Positions 17,585 to 27,295 of a stretch of 64,000 bases of DNA are shown here, one piece after another. Below the pieces are notes generated by a model. It worked only from the letters and a program-made list of their open reading frames with translations, made no database searches and was not told where the DNA came from. Position numbers and translations under genes: made by a program. The stretch lies in assembly GCF_005869935.1 (NCBI RefSeq), contig NZ_SZQF01000008.1, positions 124,001-188,000 of the forward strand, given 5' to 3'. The first letter of the stretch is position 1; each line of letters begins with the position of its first letter. This stretch comes from Winogradskyella algicola. Lineage in GTDB: Bacteria; Bacteroidota; Bacteroidia; Flavobacteriales; Flavobacteriaceae.

Positions 17585-20062
17585 ATGGACTATAAAGATT
17601 TTGAAGATATTGAATCGTTGGAATCTCAACGTGTAGGCTTTGATTTTAAAGGGTTTTTGTTTAAGGCTCTCAATTTATGGAAGTTAGTTTTGTTTTGTAT
17701 AGGCATAGCATTGATAATTGCTTACTTTATTAATGTTAGAAAACAGAACATTTATAGGCTAGATTCCTTAATAACAGTTGAGAATGACCAAAATCCTTTT
17801 TTCACAGCAAATACTAGTATATCATTTAATTGGGGAGGGGTTTCTGGTAAAGTAAGTAGTGTAATTACAGAAGTAAAAACGAGAACTCATAACGAACTTG
17901 TGGTAGATTCTTTAGAGTACTACAAGGAATATTTGAAGCAGGGCAAGTATCATTTGATAGATATTTATAAAGAATCTCCGTTTGAGGTTATTACTAATAA
18001 ATCTCAACCACAGATTATTAATGTTCCTATTAAAATAAAAAATATTGATGGCAGGTCTTTTGAATTATCATGTGAGGTTGAAAATGGAAAAGGGATAACC
18101 CAGAATTTTGATTCAAAGGAAAAAGAGTCAATACGTTTAAAATCTAATTTTTTTAAAAATACATTTAAGTATAATGATACAATTTCACTTCCGTTTTTTA
18201 ATGGTATTGTGAAGTTAAAATCAGATAAAAAACTAAATGGAGAGATAGACTATTTCGTAAGATATTTAAATTTTGACTCGGTAGTTGATAGCTATAAAAA
18301 CACTATTAACATAGCTGCTGCATCGGGCGATGCATCTTCAGTTTTGAGACTTTCTCTTAAAGGAAAAAACAAATCTAAAATTGTTGATTTTTTAAACGCA
18401 ACATCTGCTATACTTAGCAAGACAGAGCTAGCTCGAAAGAACCTTTATGCCACTAATACCATAAAATTTATTGATAGTAGTTTAGGCGATGTTAATGCAG
18501 ATTTAAAGCTTGTTACTGACGAAATGAATGATTTCAGAAAGAAAAACAAGGTCTTCAATGTTGAAGGGGATATTCTTCAAACATCTGATCAATTGAGGAC
18601 ATATGAACAGCAAGAACTTCAAGAAGAATCAAAACTCAATTATTTAAATTCATTAGAAAACTATTTGAGAAATAAAAAGGATTATACACAGATAGCTGCT
18701 CCATCATCTGCCGGTATAACAGAATCTAATATTCTATCTAGTGTTAGTCGTATAATTGGCTTATCTGTAGAAAGAAAGAACCTAGAATATAGTACCAAAG
18801 AAGGATCGATTTTATTTGACGATTTGGATCGGAAAATAGATACAGAGAAAAATGTTTTACTTGAAGCCATTAATTCTACAAGAAATACCATTAGCGTACA
18901 ACTTAATACATTGGCGAGAAAAATTGCAGGTTTAGAGGGAAAACTTATTGATTTACCAGAAGATCAACAAGAGTACTTAAAGATTCAGCGAAAGCTGGAC
19001 TTGAGTAGAGAAGCATATGATATCTACCAGGCAAAAAGAAGTGAAGCGGCAATTGTTAAGGCAGCAAATGTTTCTGATATAACAGTTATTGACGAGGCAA
19101 AAGACATAGGTAATCCGCCAATTGGTCCTAAGAAATCCCTGAATTACATGCTTGCATTAATGATAGGTTTCTTTACACCTATGTTTTTAATATTCATAAT
19201 TTATCTTTTGGATAGTACTATACATGGTTCTGATGAAATCGAAAAGATGTCCAAAATACCAATCTTAGGTGTTGTGGGTAAATATCGCTACAAAAACAAC
19301 CTTGTTGCTTTTGAAAAACCAAAATCCGCTGTGGCAGAGTCTTTTAGAGCTATTAGGTCTAGTTTGCAATTTATTTTTAAAAACAATCCTTCAAAAACAA
19401 AAGCTAGCACTTTAATGGTTACTTCTTCTGTAAGTGGTGAAGGAAAAACATTCACTTCTATAAATATAGCGACTGTTTATGCACTTTCAGGGAAAAAAAC
19501 AATCTTACTAGGGTTAGACTTGCGTAAACCTAAAATCTTCGATGATTTTAATATTACAAATGAAAAAGGAATAGTAAATTATTTAATTGACGATAGTGAT
19601 TTAGCTGAAATTATAACAAATACTCATATTGATAATTTAGATCTCATTACTTCTGGGCCAATTCCTCCTAACCCTTCAGAATTATTAATGAGTGATAGAC
19701 TAAAGCAGTTGATTTCATCTTTAAAGGATCAATATGATATTATTGTTTTAGACACACCACCATTGGGTTTAGTAACAGATGCTTTGGAGTTAACCCAATA
19801 TGCCGATGCCACAATATTTATGGTTAGGTTAGATTATACCAAAAAAGGCATGTTACAGTTGGTAAATGCAAAATACAGAACAGGAGAGTTGAAAAATATA
19901 AGTTTTGTTCTAAATTTCTATAAGCACAAGAGTAACCATAATTATGGTTATGGTTATGGCTATGGTTACGGCTATGGTTATGGGGTTTATGGCAATGCAT
20001 ATCATGAAAGTGATAATCAATCTTTTTTAAAGAAGGCTAAAAATTTCTTCAGACGATTATAA
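17585..20062 (+). CDS. Wzc-like polysaccharide co-polymerase / BY-kinase
   Basis: 825 residues. TM1 at 32-50, a Wzz-type periplasmic domain with a long coiled coil (about 290-500), and TM2 at about 518-545. The cytoplasmic bacterial tyrosine kinase has Walker A VSGEGKT near 617, Walker A' ILLGLDLRKP and Walker B IIVLDTPPLG. These kinases control chain length and export by cycling autophosphorylation of a C-terminal tyrosine cluster. Here the cluster is a perfect (GY)n run: seven Tyr alternating with Gly from residue 787, then two more. It is coupled to the Wza-like gene and faces the exporter genes downstream. Confidence 0.92.
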   Translation: MDYKDFEDIESLESQRVGFDFKGFLFKALNLWKLVLFCIGIALIIAYFINVRKQNIYRLDSLITVENDQNPFFTANTSISFNWGGVSGKVSSVITEVKTRTHNELVVDSLEYYKEYLKQGKYHLIDIYKESPFEVITNKSQPQIINVPIKIKNIDGRSFELSCEVENGKGITQNFDSKEKESIRLKSNFFKNTFKYNDTISLPFFNGIVKLKSDKKLNGEIDYFVRYLNFDSVVDSYKNTINIAAASGDASSVLRLSLKGKNKSKIVDFLNATSAILSKTELARKNLYATNTIKFIDSSLGDVNADLKLVTDEMNDFRKKNKVFNVEGDILQTSDQLRTYEQQELQEESKLNYLNSLENYLRNKKDYTQIAAPSSAGITESNILSSVSRIIGLSVERKNLEYSTKEGSILFDDLDRKIDTEKNVLLEAINSTRNTISVQLNTLARKIAGLEGKLIDLPEDQQEYLKIQRKLDLSREAYDIYQAKRSEAAIVKAANVSDITVIDEAKDIGNPPIGPKKSLNYMLALMIGFFTPMFLIFIIYLLDSTIHGSDEIEKMSKIPILGVVGKYRYKNNLVAFEKPKSAVAESFRAIRSSLQFIFKNNPSKTKASTLMVTSSVSGEGKTFTSINIATVYALSGKKTILLGLDLRKPKIFDDFNITNEKGIVNYLIDDSDLAEIITNTHIDNLDLITSGPIPPNPSELLMSDRLKQLISSLKDQYDIIVLDTPPLGLVTDALELTQYADATIFMVRLDYTKKGMLQLVNAKYRTGELKNISFVLNFYKHKSNHNYGYGYGYGYGYGYGVYGNAYHESDNQSFLKKAKNFFRRL
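19943..19984 (+). repeat. Hexanucleotide (TATGGT)n run coding the Tyr-Gly tail
   Basis: Seven near-perfect 6-bp units (tatggt/tatggc/tacggc) encode alternating Tyr-Gly. Because the unit is 6 bp, slipped-strand changes keep the reading frame and only alter the number of phosphorylatable tyrosines in the Wzc-like kinase. Confidence 0.8.
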
Positions 20063-20081
20063 ATTTTTTAGGATTTAGATT

Positions 20082-20672
20082 TTGATTACTAAAAAACAAC
20101 TTAGAACAAAACGATTATTTGACGTTCTCTTAGTTTTGTTTTTGTTGCCATTTTTAATGGTTCCAATTATTGTTTTAATAGTTATTGCCACAATAGATAC
20201 AAAAAAATACGGTGTTTTTGTTCAGAAACGAGTAGGGCAGCATGGTAAACCTTTTAAAATCTATAAGATAAGAACCCTTAAAGAAGGTACACATCGACTG
20301 GGTCATTTAGACAAAAGCGCAACATCATTTGGTAAATTCCTAAGAAAAACCAAATTAGACGAACTTCCTCAATTATTTAATGTGCTTAGGGGTGATATGA
20401 GTTTTGTTGGTCCTCGCCCTGATATTCAGGGTTTTGCTGATGAATTAGTAGGCGATGACCGAATTATTTTGCTAGTTAAACCAGGCGTAACTGGTGAGGC
20501 AACTCTAAAATATAAAGATGAAGAAAAGGTATTAGAACGTCAAAAAGATCCCGAACACTACAATAGAACGATTATTTGGGTAGATAAAGTGAAAATCAAT
20601 AAAAACTACGTTAAAAATTACAGTTTTTATTTAGATTTGAAACTCATTTTAAAATCCATTTTTAACAGATGA
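20082..20672 (+). CDS. Small initiating phosphoglycosyl transferase (PglC/WbaP-core type)
   Basis: 196 residues: one N-terminal hydrophobic re-entrant helix (about 15-37) and a cytoplasmic Bac_transf domain with QKRVGQHGKPFKIYKIRT, KTKLDELPQLFNVLRGDMSFVGPRP (catalytic D-E) and KPGVTGEATL. It transfers a sugar-1-phosphate from a UDP-sugar to undecaprenyl phosphate to start repeat-unit synthesis. It starts with TTG, 19 nt after the kinase gene, and its TGA overlaps the next ATG (ATGA). A second, larger initiating enzyme ends the locus at 44536. Confidence 0.9.
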   Translation: MITKKQLRTKRLFDVLLVLFLLPFLMVPIIVLIVIATIDTKKYGVFVQKRVGQHGKPFKIYKIRTLKEGTHRLGHLDKSATSFGKFLRKTKLDELPQLFNVLRGDMSFVGPRPDIQGFADELVGDDRIILLVKPGVTGEATLKYKDEEKVLERQKDPEHYNRTIIWVDKVKINKNYVKNYSFYLDLKLILKSIFNR

Positions 20673-21964
20673 TACATTCTGAAGATAAAATTGCAATTAT
20701 TGGATTAGGTTATGTTGGTTTACCACTTGCTGTAGAGTTTGCAAAGCAATTTTTTGTTATTGGTTTTGATATTAATAATCAGCGAATCAATGAGTTAAAT
20801 TCTGGTGTAGACAAAACACTAGAAGTTGACAACGATAACCTTAAATCAGTTTTAACAACCGATTTAAATGCCAATAATGGATTATATATAACTGATAATA
20901 TTGAAGCACTTTCAGTAGCAAATATATATATAGTAACTGTACCTACACCTACAGACGAACTTAAAAGACCGGTTTTCACACCGCTTATTAAAGCCAGTGA
21001 GACTGTGGGTAAGGTTCTTAAAAAGGAAGATATTGTAATTTATGAATCCACCGTTTACCCTGGTGCTACAGAAGATATCTGTATTCCGGTTCTAGAAAAA
21101 ATGTCAGGCCTTATATTCAATAAAGATTTTTATGCTGGTTATTCGCCTGAGCGTATCAACCCAGGAGACAAAAACCATACAGTTACTAAGATTTTAAAAG
21201 TTACGTCTGGCTCAACACCAGAAATTGCAGAAAAAATAGATCAACTTTACAAGAAGGTGATTACTGCAGGCACACATTTAGCTCCTTCAATAAAAGTAGC
21301 AGAAGCAGCAAAAGTGATAGAGAATTCCCAACGCGATATTAATATTGCTTTTGTAAACGAGCTATCTAAAATCTTTAGATTATTGGATATCGATACCAAA
21401 GCTGTTTTAGAAGCAGCAGGTACTAAGTGGAATTTCTTAAAGTTTTCCCCAGGTTTAGTAGGTGGGCACTGTATTGGAGTAGATCCTTATTATTTAGCTC
21501 AAAAAGCAATAGAATCTGGTTATAATCCAGAAATTATTTTAGCAGGTCGTAAAATGAACGATAGTATGGGGAGCTATGTGGCTACAGAAACTGTTAAGAT
21601 GATGATTAATAAAGGCGCAACTATAAAAGGCTCTAATGCATTAGTTTTGGGTATAACCTTTAAAGAAAACTGTCCAGATATTAGAAACTCTAGGGTTATT
21701 GATATTATTGAAGAATTACAATCCTATCATGTTAACGTAGACGTTTATGATCCTTGGGCTTCAGCAGAAGAAGTAAAGCATGAATACGATTTAGACTTGA
21801 AATCCTCTATCGACAATTTACAATCTAATTACGATGCTATTATTTTGGCAGTATCTCACAATGAATTTTTAGAATTGTCTATTGATAATCTTAAGTCAGA
21901 TAAATGTGTCGTTTTTGATGTCAAGTCTCTATTGCCAGTCGATACAGTAGATGCTCGTCTGTAA
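20669..21964 (+). CDS. UDP-HexNAc 6-dehydrogenase (nucleotide-sugar dehydrogenase)
   Basis: 431 residues. The NAD-binding motif is GLGYVGLPLA (12-21), the central domain has VAEAAKVIENSQRDINIAFVNE, the catalytic Cys268 is in GGHCIGVDPYY, and the C-terminal domain starts LGITFKENCPDIRNS. The N-terminal and central motifs resemble the TviB/WbpA group, which oxidise UDP-GlcNAc or UDP-GalNAc to the uronic acid, rather than UDP-glucose dehydrogenases. Its neighbour is a matching 4-epimerase, so the pair probably supplies UDP-GalNAcA or a relative (inference). It overlaps the transferase gene by 4 nt. Confidence 0.88.
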   Translation: MIHSEDKIAIIGLGYVGLPLAVEFAKQFFVIGFDINNQRINELNSGVDKTLEVDNDNLKSVLTTDLNANNGLYITDNIEALSVANIYIVTVPTPTDELKRPVFTPLIKASETVGKVLKKEDIVIYESTVYPGATEDICIPVLEKMSGLIFNKDFYAGYSPERINPGDKNHTVTKILKVTSGSTPEIAEKIDQLYKKVITAGTHLAPSIKVAEAAKVIENSQRDINIAFVNELSKIFRLLDIDTKAVLEAAGTKWNFLKFSPGLVGGHCIGVDPYYLAQKAIESGYNPEIILAGRKMNDSMGSYVATETVKMMINKGATIKGSNALVLGITFKENCPDIRNSRVIDIIEELQSYHVNVDVYDPWASAEEVKHEYDLDLKSSIDNLQSNYDAIILAVSHNEFLELSIDNLKSDKCVVFDVKSLLPVDTVDARL

Positions 21965-21984
21965 TATTAAATACTAATCTTATA

Positions 21985-22962
21985 ATGTACTCAAATCAAT
22001 ATCACAATCAAGATTTATCATCATTAAGTTTTTTAGTTACAGGTGGTGCTGGCTTTATAGGCTCTAATATTGTACAATATTTATTAAAATATGATGCAAA
22101 AAAAGTTCGAGTACTGGATAACTTTTCTAACGGTTATCGCGAAAACTTAACCGAATTTATGGATAACCCTTCTTTTGAATTACTAGAAGGCGATATCAGA
22201 GATTTGGATACTTGTAAGAAAGCCATGAAAGGTATTGATTATGTTACGCATCAGGCAGCCTTAGGATCTGTACCACGTTCTATTAATGATCCTGCAACCT
22301 CAAATGAGGTAAATATTTCAGGATTTTTAAATATGCTCATAGCTTTAAAAGAAAGTAAGACCGTAAAGCGAATGATGTATGCTGCATCAAGTTCTACCTA
22401 CGGTGATAGTAAAGCCTTACCAAAAGTTGAAGATACTATAGGAAAACCTTTATCTCCTTATGCAGTAACAAAATATGTTAATGAGCTTTATGCTGACGTT
22501 TTTGGAAAAACATATGGTACTGACGTTATTGGTTTAAGATATTTTAATGTTTTTGGTCCTAAACAAAGCCCAAATGGAGCCTATGCCGCAGTTATCCCAT
22601 TATTTATGCAAGCACTTAAGGATAATAAGCCATCTAAAATTAATGGTGATGGAGAGCAAACTAGAGATTTTACATTTGTAGATAACGCTGTTCAAGCCAA
22701 TATCAAAGGATTCTTTGCTCCTAAAGAAGCAGCAAACGAAGTTTTTAATGTTGCTTGTGGCGAGCGTATTACAGTAAATTACCTTTGGGATTCACTAAAA
22801 GTTGCAGCAGGTTCTGACTTAGAAGCAGTCTATGGACCACCTAGACAAGGAGATGTAAGAGATTCTTTGGCAGATATTTCTAAGGCAGAAAAACTGTTGG
22901 ACTACAAGCCTCAATATACGGTTAGAGAAGGCTTAAAAATTACTTGGGATTACTTTAATTAG
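21985..22962 (+). CDS. NAD-dependent UDP-sugar 4-epimerase (WbpP/TviC type)
   Basis: 325 residues of the extended SDR fold. GGAGFIG at 20-26 binds NAD. The catalytic Tyr159 and Lys163 lie in SPYAVTKYVNE after the SSSTYGDS serine motif. The N-terminal leader before the Rossmann fold and the AALGSVPRS block resemble WbpP/TviC, which interconvert UDP-GlcNAc and UDP-GalNAc or their uronic acids. It lies 20 nt after the dehydrogenase gene and supports a shared route to an amino-sugar uronate. The exact substrate cannot be read from sequence. Confidence 0.88.
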   Translation: MYSNQYHNQDLSSLSFLVTGGAGFIGSNIVQYLLKYDAKKVRVLDNFSNGYRENLTEFMDNPSFELLEGDIRDLDTCKKAMKGIDYVTHQAALGSVPRSINDPATSNEVNISGFLNMLIALKESKTVKRMMYAASSSTYGDSKALPKVEDTIGKPLSPYAVTKYVNELYADVFGKTYGTDVIGLRYFNVFGPKQSPNGAYAAVIPLFMQALKDNKPSKINGDGEQTRDFTFVDNAVQANIKGFFAPKEAANEVFNVACGERITVNYLWDSLKVAAGSDLEAVYGPPRQGDVRDSLADISKAEKLLDYKPQYTVREGLKITWDYFN

Positions 22963-23040
22963 CATGGGAAATACTTCTATCTTTATTATAGAAATTCTAA
23001 ATAAATAGTATATTAGTAAGACTAATAAAAACACGCTAAA

Positions 23041-23907
23041 TTGTTGAGCAATAAGGAAGATGAATGGCTATATACCATCTCTGCAAAGAGAAAACTCATC
23101 GACTTTAATTTTAAAGAAATTTGGCGTTATAGAGACTTACTGTTTTTGTTTGTAAAACGTGATATTGTCACGCTTTACAAGCAAACCATTTTAGGGCCTC
23201 TTTGGTACCTCATCCAGCCTTTATTTACTTCCATAATTTTCACTTTAATATTTAATAATTTAGGTCAAATACAAACAGGAAGTGTGCCACCGTTTTTATT
23301 CAATCTAGCAGGAATTACAGCATGGAACTATTTTAGAGATTGTCTTAATAACACGTCGAGTACCTTTACAAAAAACCAGAATATATTTGGTAAGGTTTAT
23401 TTTCCAAGAGTAATATTACCAATGTCTATTACTATTTCTAACCTTTTAAAATTTGGTATTCAGTTTCTGATTTTTATTGGTTTTTTTGTGTATTACTCAG
23501 TAATAGGTTTTGAGTTAAGCATTAATTCTAATATAATTTTGTTTCCTATTTATATTGTCATTATGGCAATGCTAGGGCTAGGTTTGGGTATGATTTTTTC
23601 GTCGCTCACTACAAAATATCGAGACTTAACGGTGTTACTGACTTTTGCAGTACAATTGCTTATGTATGTATCTGCAGTGCCCTATCCTATGTCCGAGGCA
23701 AAAGCTAAATTTCCACCGTTGGTAGCTAGAATCGTAGAGTATAATCCTTTAACTCAAATTATGGAAGGATTTAGATATATGCTGCTTGATATTGGCGAAT
23801 TTAATCTTGCCAGGTTTTTATATACATTTTGTATAAGCTTGTTTATATTTTTATTAGGATTGGTTATTTTTAATCGTACAGAAAAAACCTTTATAGATAC
23901 TGTGTAG
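23041..23907 (+). CDS. Wzm-like ABC-2 permease for polysaccharide export
   Basis: 288 residues with six predicted membrane segments and the family motifs FVKRDIVTLYKQTILGPLWY at the N-terminus and VEYNPLTQIMEGFRYML before the last helix. With the ATPase that begins 3 nt downstream it forms an exporter that carries lipid-linked polysaccharide across the inner membrane. The start is TTG after a 78-nt gap with no ATG in frame upstream of the conserved block. Its presence in the same operon as Wza, Wzc and a Wzy-like protein is unusual. Confidence 0.9.
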   Translation: MLSNKEDEWLYTISAKRKLIDFNFKEIWRYRDLLFLFVKRDIVTLYKQTILGPLWYLIQPLFTSIIFTLIFNNLGQIQTGSVPPFLFNLAGITAWNYFRDCLNNTSSTFTKNQNIFGKVYFPRVILPMSITISNLLKFGIQFLIFIGFFVYYSVIGFELSINSNIILFPIYIVIMAMLGLGLGMIFSSLTTKYRDLTVLLTFAVQLLMYVSAVPYPMSEAKAKFPPLVARIVEYNPLTQIMEGFRYMLLDIGEFNLARFLYTFCISLFIFLLGLVIFNRTEKTFIDTV

Positions 23908-23910
23908 AAG

Positions 23911-25191
23911 ATGTCTGATGTAATTCTTAAAGTAGAGCATATAAGTAAACAATATCGACTAGGTCTTGTAGGTACTGGTACACTAAGCCATGATCTAAAG
24001 CGATGGTTATATAAGATACGAGGAAAAGATGACCCTTATTTAAAAGTTGGGGATACTAATGATAGGAGTAAAACTGCTGAGAGTGATTATGTTTGGGCAA
24101 TTAAGGATATTAATTTTGAAGTTAAGCGAGGAGAGGTTCTTGGTATCATAGGAAAAAACGGCGCAGGTAAATCTACATTGCTCAAAATACTCTCTAGAGT
24201 TACTAGTCCAACGACCGGTCAAATAAAAACCAAAGGGCGTATTGCTTCTTTGTTAGAAGTAGGTACAGGCTTCCATCCAGAGCTTACAGGAAAAGAGAAT
24301 ATTTATCTCAATGGTGCTATTTTAGGAATGACCAAAACCGAAATAAAAGCTAAAGAACAGGAGATTGTAGAATTTTCTGGATGCCAACGTTACATAGATA
24401 CACCAGTGAAAAGATACAGTTCTGGTATGCGTGTACGTTTGGCATTTGCAGTAGCAGCGTTTTTGGAGCCAGATATTTTAGTAGTAGATGAGGTTTTAGC
24501 TGTCGGTGATGCTGAGTTTCAAAAAAAAGCCGTCGGTAAAATGCAAGATATATCTAGAGGTGATGGTCGAACAGTTCTTTTTGTGAGTCATAATATGGCA
24601 GCAGTTAAGAGTTTATGTACAAGAGCTATTGTACTAGAGCATGGAAAAGTAGCATACAATGGTAGTACTCAAGATGCTGTAAGTTTTTATTTATCTGATG
24701 GTAACAGAGAAATCATAGATAATCTTTTAGAACGAAAAGACAGAAAGGGTATAGGTGATTTTCTATTTAAAGGGATCTCTATACTTAATGAAGCAAATGA
24801 AAAGCACCTTAATTTACTTTCTGGTGAGTTGTATCGTTTTAGAATTGAATTTTCCACTAAAAAAACTATTATTGACGCTAAAATAAGGGCACGGTTCATA
24901 GATAGTAAAGGACAAATTCGTTTTTTGCTGAATAATTATTTTATTGATACAGTTACTTTAAATTTAGAAAAAACAGATAAAGGTATTGTTGAATATACGA
25001 TAGAAAAACTACCGCTACCAAATGGAAATTATACCATACAACTTACATGTTTTTCAGAAAATGGATTAGAAGACGATCTTGAGAACACAGTAGATTTTAA
25101 CTTAATTGGTGGCGATTTTTTTAATTCTGGTAGAGAACAGTTTTCTAAAGAAGGCGTACTTGTAGAACATAAATTTAAAGTCCTTAAATAA
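23911..25191 (+). CDS. Wzt-like ABC ATPase with C-terminal carbohydrate-binding domain
   Basis: 426 residues. The ABC domain (1-255) has Walker A GKNGAGKS (81-88), signature YSSGMRVRLAFA and Walker B DILVVDEVLAVGD. Residues about 265-426 form the Ig-like Wzt C-terminal domain (ISILNEANEKHLNLLSGE... to DFNLIGGDFFNSGREQ). In E. coli O9a this domain recognises the modified non-reducing end of the finished chain. The long form therefore suggests the exporter checks a terminal mark, which fits the methyl- and sulfotransferases that follow. It pairs with the Wzm-like permease. Confidence 0.92.
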   Translation: MSDVILKVEHISKQYRLGLVGTGTLSHDLKRWLYKIRGKDDPYLKVGDTNDRSKTAESDYVWAIKDINFEVKRGEVLGIIGKNGAGKSTLLKILSRVTSPTTGQIKTKGRIASLLEVGTGFHPELTGKENIYLNGAILGMTKTEIKAKEQEIVEFSGCQRYIDTPVKRYSSGMRVRLAFAVAAFLEPDILVVDEVLAVGDAEFQKKAVGKMQDISRGDGRTVLFVSHNMAAVKSLCTRAIVLEHGKVAYNGSTQDAVSFYLSDGNREIIDNLLERKDRKGIGDFLFKGISILNEANEKHLNLLSGELYRFRIEFSTKKTIIDAKIRARFIDSKGQIRFLLNNYFIDTVTLNLEKTDKGIVEYTIEKLPLPNGNYTIQLTCFSENGLEDDLENTVDFNLIGGDFFNSGREQFSKEGVLVEHKFKVLK

Positions 25192-25197
25192 TATTTA

Positions 25198-25881
25198 ATG
25201 TTAGTTTGCCATAAATACAAATTTATTTTTTTTAAGACACAGAAGACTGCAAGCACTTCAATAGAAATTGCACTTTCATCTTTATGTACTGAGGAAGATA
25301 TTATTACGCCAATATCAAAAAACGATGAAAAGGTAAGACAAGCTTTAGGATATTTAGGACCGAGAAATTATAAAGTGCCTTTAAAAAAATATTCTAAGGA
25401 TGATGTTATAGATTTTATTTTTAAAGGTAAACGAAGGGAGCTTTATAATCATATATCATGTGAAGAACTTATGACTGTAATAGGAGATAAAGTTTTTAAG
25501 GATTATTATAAATTTTGTTTTGAAAGAAATCCTTATGAAAAAGCGTTATCCTTATTTTTTCACGAAGGTGGATATGAAAAATGGACATCGCTTAAAAATT
25601 TTATTGAACAAGGAGGATTAAAGGTCATAAAGGGTTATGACCAATATACGGTAAACAATGTTGTAGCTGTTGATGACGTTTTTAAATATGAAAATATTCC
25701 GACAGCATTAGATGTAATAGCAAAAAAAATAAATCTTCAACAAAAAATAGAATTACCTAAAACAAAACTTAAATCGCAATTTAGAAAAGATAAACGACCT
25801 TATGATGAGGTTCTTTCACAGGAAGAAAAAGATTTAATAGCTACTATTTGGGCACGCGAAATTAAACTAATGGGATACTAA
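25198..25881 (+). CDS. Sulfotransferase family 2 protein
   Basis: 227 residues. The PAPS 5'-phosphosulfate loop is FFKTQKTASTSIE (about 11-23), and the 3'-phosphate motif is FCFERNPYEKALS (about 107-119), in the arrangement of the Sulfotransfer_2 family (carbohydrate sulfotransferases). It starts 6 nt after the Wzt-like gene, within the operon. Expected role: PAPS-dependent sulfation of a sugar in the polymer. It is shorter than many family members and has no membrane segment, so sulfation would occur in the cytoplasm before export. Acceptor unknown. Confidence 0.8.
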   Translation: MLVCHKYKFIFFKTQKTASTSIEIALSSLCTEEDIITPISKNDEKVRQALGYLGPRNYKVPLKKYSKDDVIDFIFKGKRRELYNHISCEELMTVIGDKVFKDYYKFCFERNPYEKALSLFFHEGGYEKWTSLKNFIEQGGLKVIKGYDQYTVNNVVAVDDVFKYENIPTALDVIAKKINLQQKIELPKTKLKSQFRKDKRPYDEVLSQEEKDLIATIWAREIKLMGY

Positions 25882-25888
25882 TACGATT

Positions 25889-26599
25889 ATGAGTTCTATA
25901 TCTAAAAAAGTAAAGCGCCTTTTCTATAAAGAAAAACCGTTAGTAAAAGTCTATTCTCACCCAAGGTCTGGCACACATTTTTTAGAGGCGTTTTTAGCTA
26001 AGAATTTTTATAAAACTAAAGATTTATCCATTGATAAGGTGACTTGGGGACATTGGTCTGATAGAAGAATTAAAGCAGATGGTAACCCATACGGAAAGCT
26101 ATTTGGTAACCATTATTTGGGGTTCGAAAATCAAAATAGTACACCAAAAATATACATTTACAGAGATGGTAGAGCTGTAGCATATTCTATTTGGAAAACA
26201 CCAAACTTTATTTCTAAAGAAGAGGCTGGAATAACATTCAACGATTTTTTAAATAAAAAAATAGATTGGAGCGGTACACCAGCTAGAAAATCTGAGTCAG
26301 AGTATACCATTTTTCAACATTGGGCAAAACATGTAAGTAGTTGGAAAAAACTAGCTGAAAGTGATGAAAATTTATTAATGATTAAATACGAGGATTTAGT
26401 TGACGATCCATACAGTATTTACCAGAAAATTCATAATAAGTTTTTTAGTGAACAGCTTATCCTTAAAACCAATAAGATAGATGTTATAAAAAAACCATTA
26501 GGATTATTACCAAATAAGGGAGTAAAGGATGAATGGACTAAACATATAAATGATCAAAACTCAAGAGCTTATAAGGGCATTGAAAACATTACGGTTTAA
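25889..26599 (+). CDS. Sulfotransferase family 1 protein
   Basis: 236 residues. The PAPS loop is SHPRSGTHFLE (24-34) and the 3'-phosphate motif IYIYRDGRAVAYS (about 88-100), matching Sulfotransfer_1. It is followed by FQHWAKHVSSWKKL and IKYEDLVDDP, also typical of the family. It lies 7 nt after the family 2 sulfotransferase gene. The two are not closely similar to each other, so they probably sulfate different positions. Cytoplasmic, no signal peptide. Confidence 0.85.
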   Translation: MSSISKKVKRLFYKEKPLVKVYSHPRSGTHFLEAFLAKNFYKTKDLSIDKVTWGHWSDRRIKADGNPYGKLFGNHYLGFENQNSTPKIYIYRDGRAVAYSIWKTPNFISKEEAGITFNDFLNKKIDWSGTPARKSESEYTIFQHWAKHVSSWKKLAESDENLLMIKYEDLVDDPYSIYQKIHNKFFSEQLILKTNKIDVIKKPLGLLPNKGVKDEWTKHINDQNSRAYKGIENITV

Positions 26600-26610
26600 T
26601 ATTTGAAATT

Positions 26611-27285
26611 ATGAAGAATAAAATAATCAAGCTTCTGGTAAAACTTCGATTAATTAAAGACCCTAAACGAAAAGAAAAAAGACACGCATTGGTTGGTTCT
26701 TCTAAAAGATGGAAAATAAAACAGGATTTTCAAATAAAATTTTTGAAAGATCAAGGGCTTAAAGAGGACGATGTCTTTCTGGATATTGGTTGCGGTACAT
26801 TAAGGGGAGGTATACCAATAATGAAATTTTTAAATGTAGGTAATTATTATGGCGTTGATATAAGGGAAAATGCTATTGAAGAGGCAAAGAATGAGCTAAG
26901 AGAAGAAAAGCTAACACAAAAGATTGGCGATCTTATTCTGTTTGATAAATTTGAAAACTTACAAATTAATACACGATTTAATAAGATGTTAGCCTTTTCT
27001 GTATTAATTCATTTAAGTGATGATATTCTTTATGAATGTTTGAAGTTTGTAAAGAATAATTTGACCGATGGAGGTGTTTTATATGCAAATGTAAATATAG
27101 GTGATAATGACCAAGGAAGCTGGTTAGAGTTTCCTGTAATGTTTAAAACACTAGATTTTTATAAATCCACATGCGATAAGCTCGGCTTAAAATTTGATGT
27201 ACTTGGTGAGTTGAGAGAACTTGGTCATATAAGTGGTGATGAATTATCAGATAAACAGTTAATGCTAAAAATATATAAAGCCTAA
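26611..27285 (+). CDS. SAM-dependent methyltransferase
   Basis: 224 residues. Motif I is VFLDIGCGTLRGGIPIMKFL, motif II YYGVDIREN, and post-motif KMLAFSVLIHL. The basic N-terminus (KNKIIKLLVKLRLIKDPKRKEKR) could contact membrane or RNA-like acidic partners, but no TM segment is present. Position directly after two sulfotransferases suggests glycan O-methylation or chain capping; the acceptor is not known. Confidence 0.78.
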   Translation: MKNKIIKLLVKLRLIKDPKRKEKRHALVGSSKRWKIKQDFQIKFLKDQGLKEDDVFLDIGCGTLRGGIPIMKFLNVGNYYGVDIRENAIEEAKNELREEKLTQKIGDLILFDKFENLQINTRFNKMLAFSVLIHLSDDILYECLKFVKNNLTDGGVLYANVNIGDNDQGSWLEFPVMFKTLDFYKSTCDKLGLKFDVLGELRELGHISGDELSDKQLMLKIYKA

Positions 27286-27295
27286 TTGTAAATTG

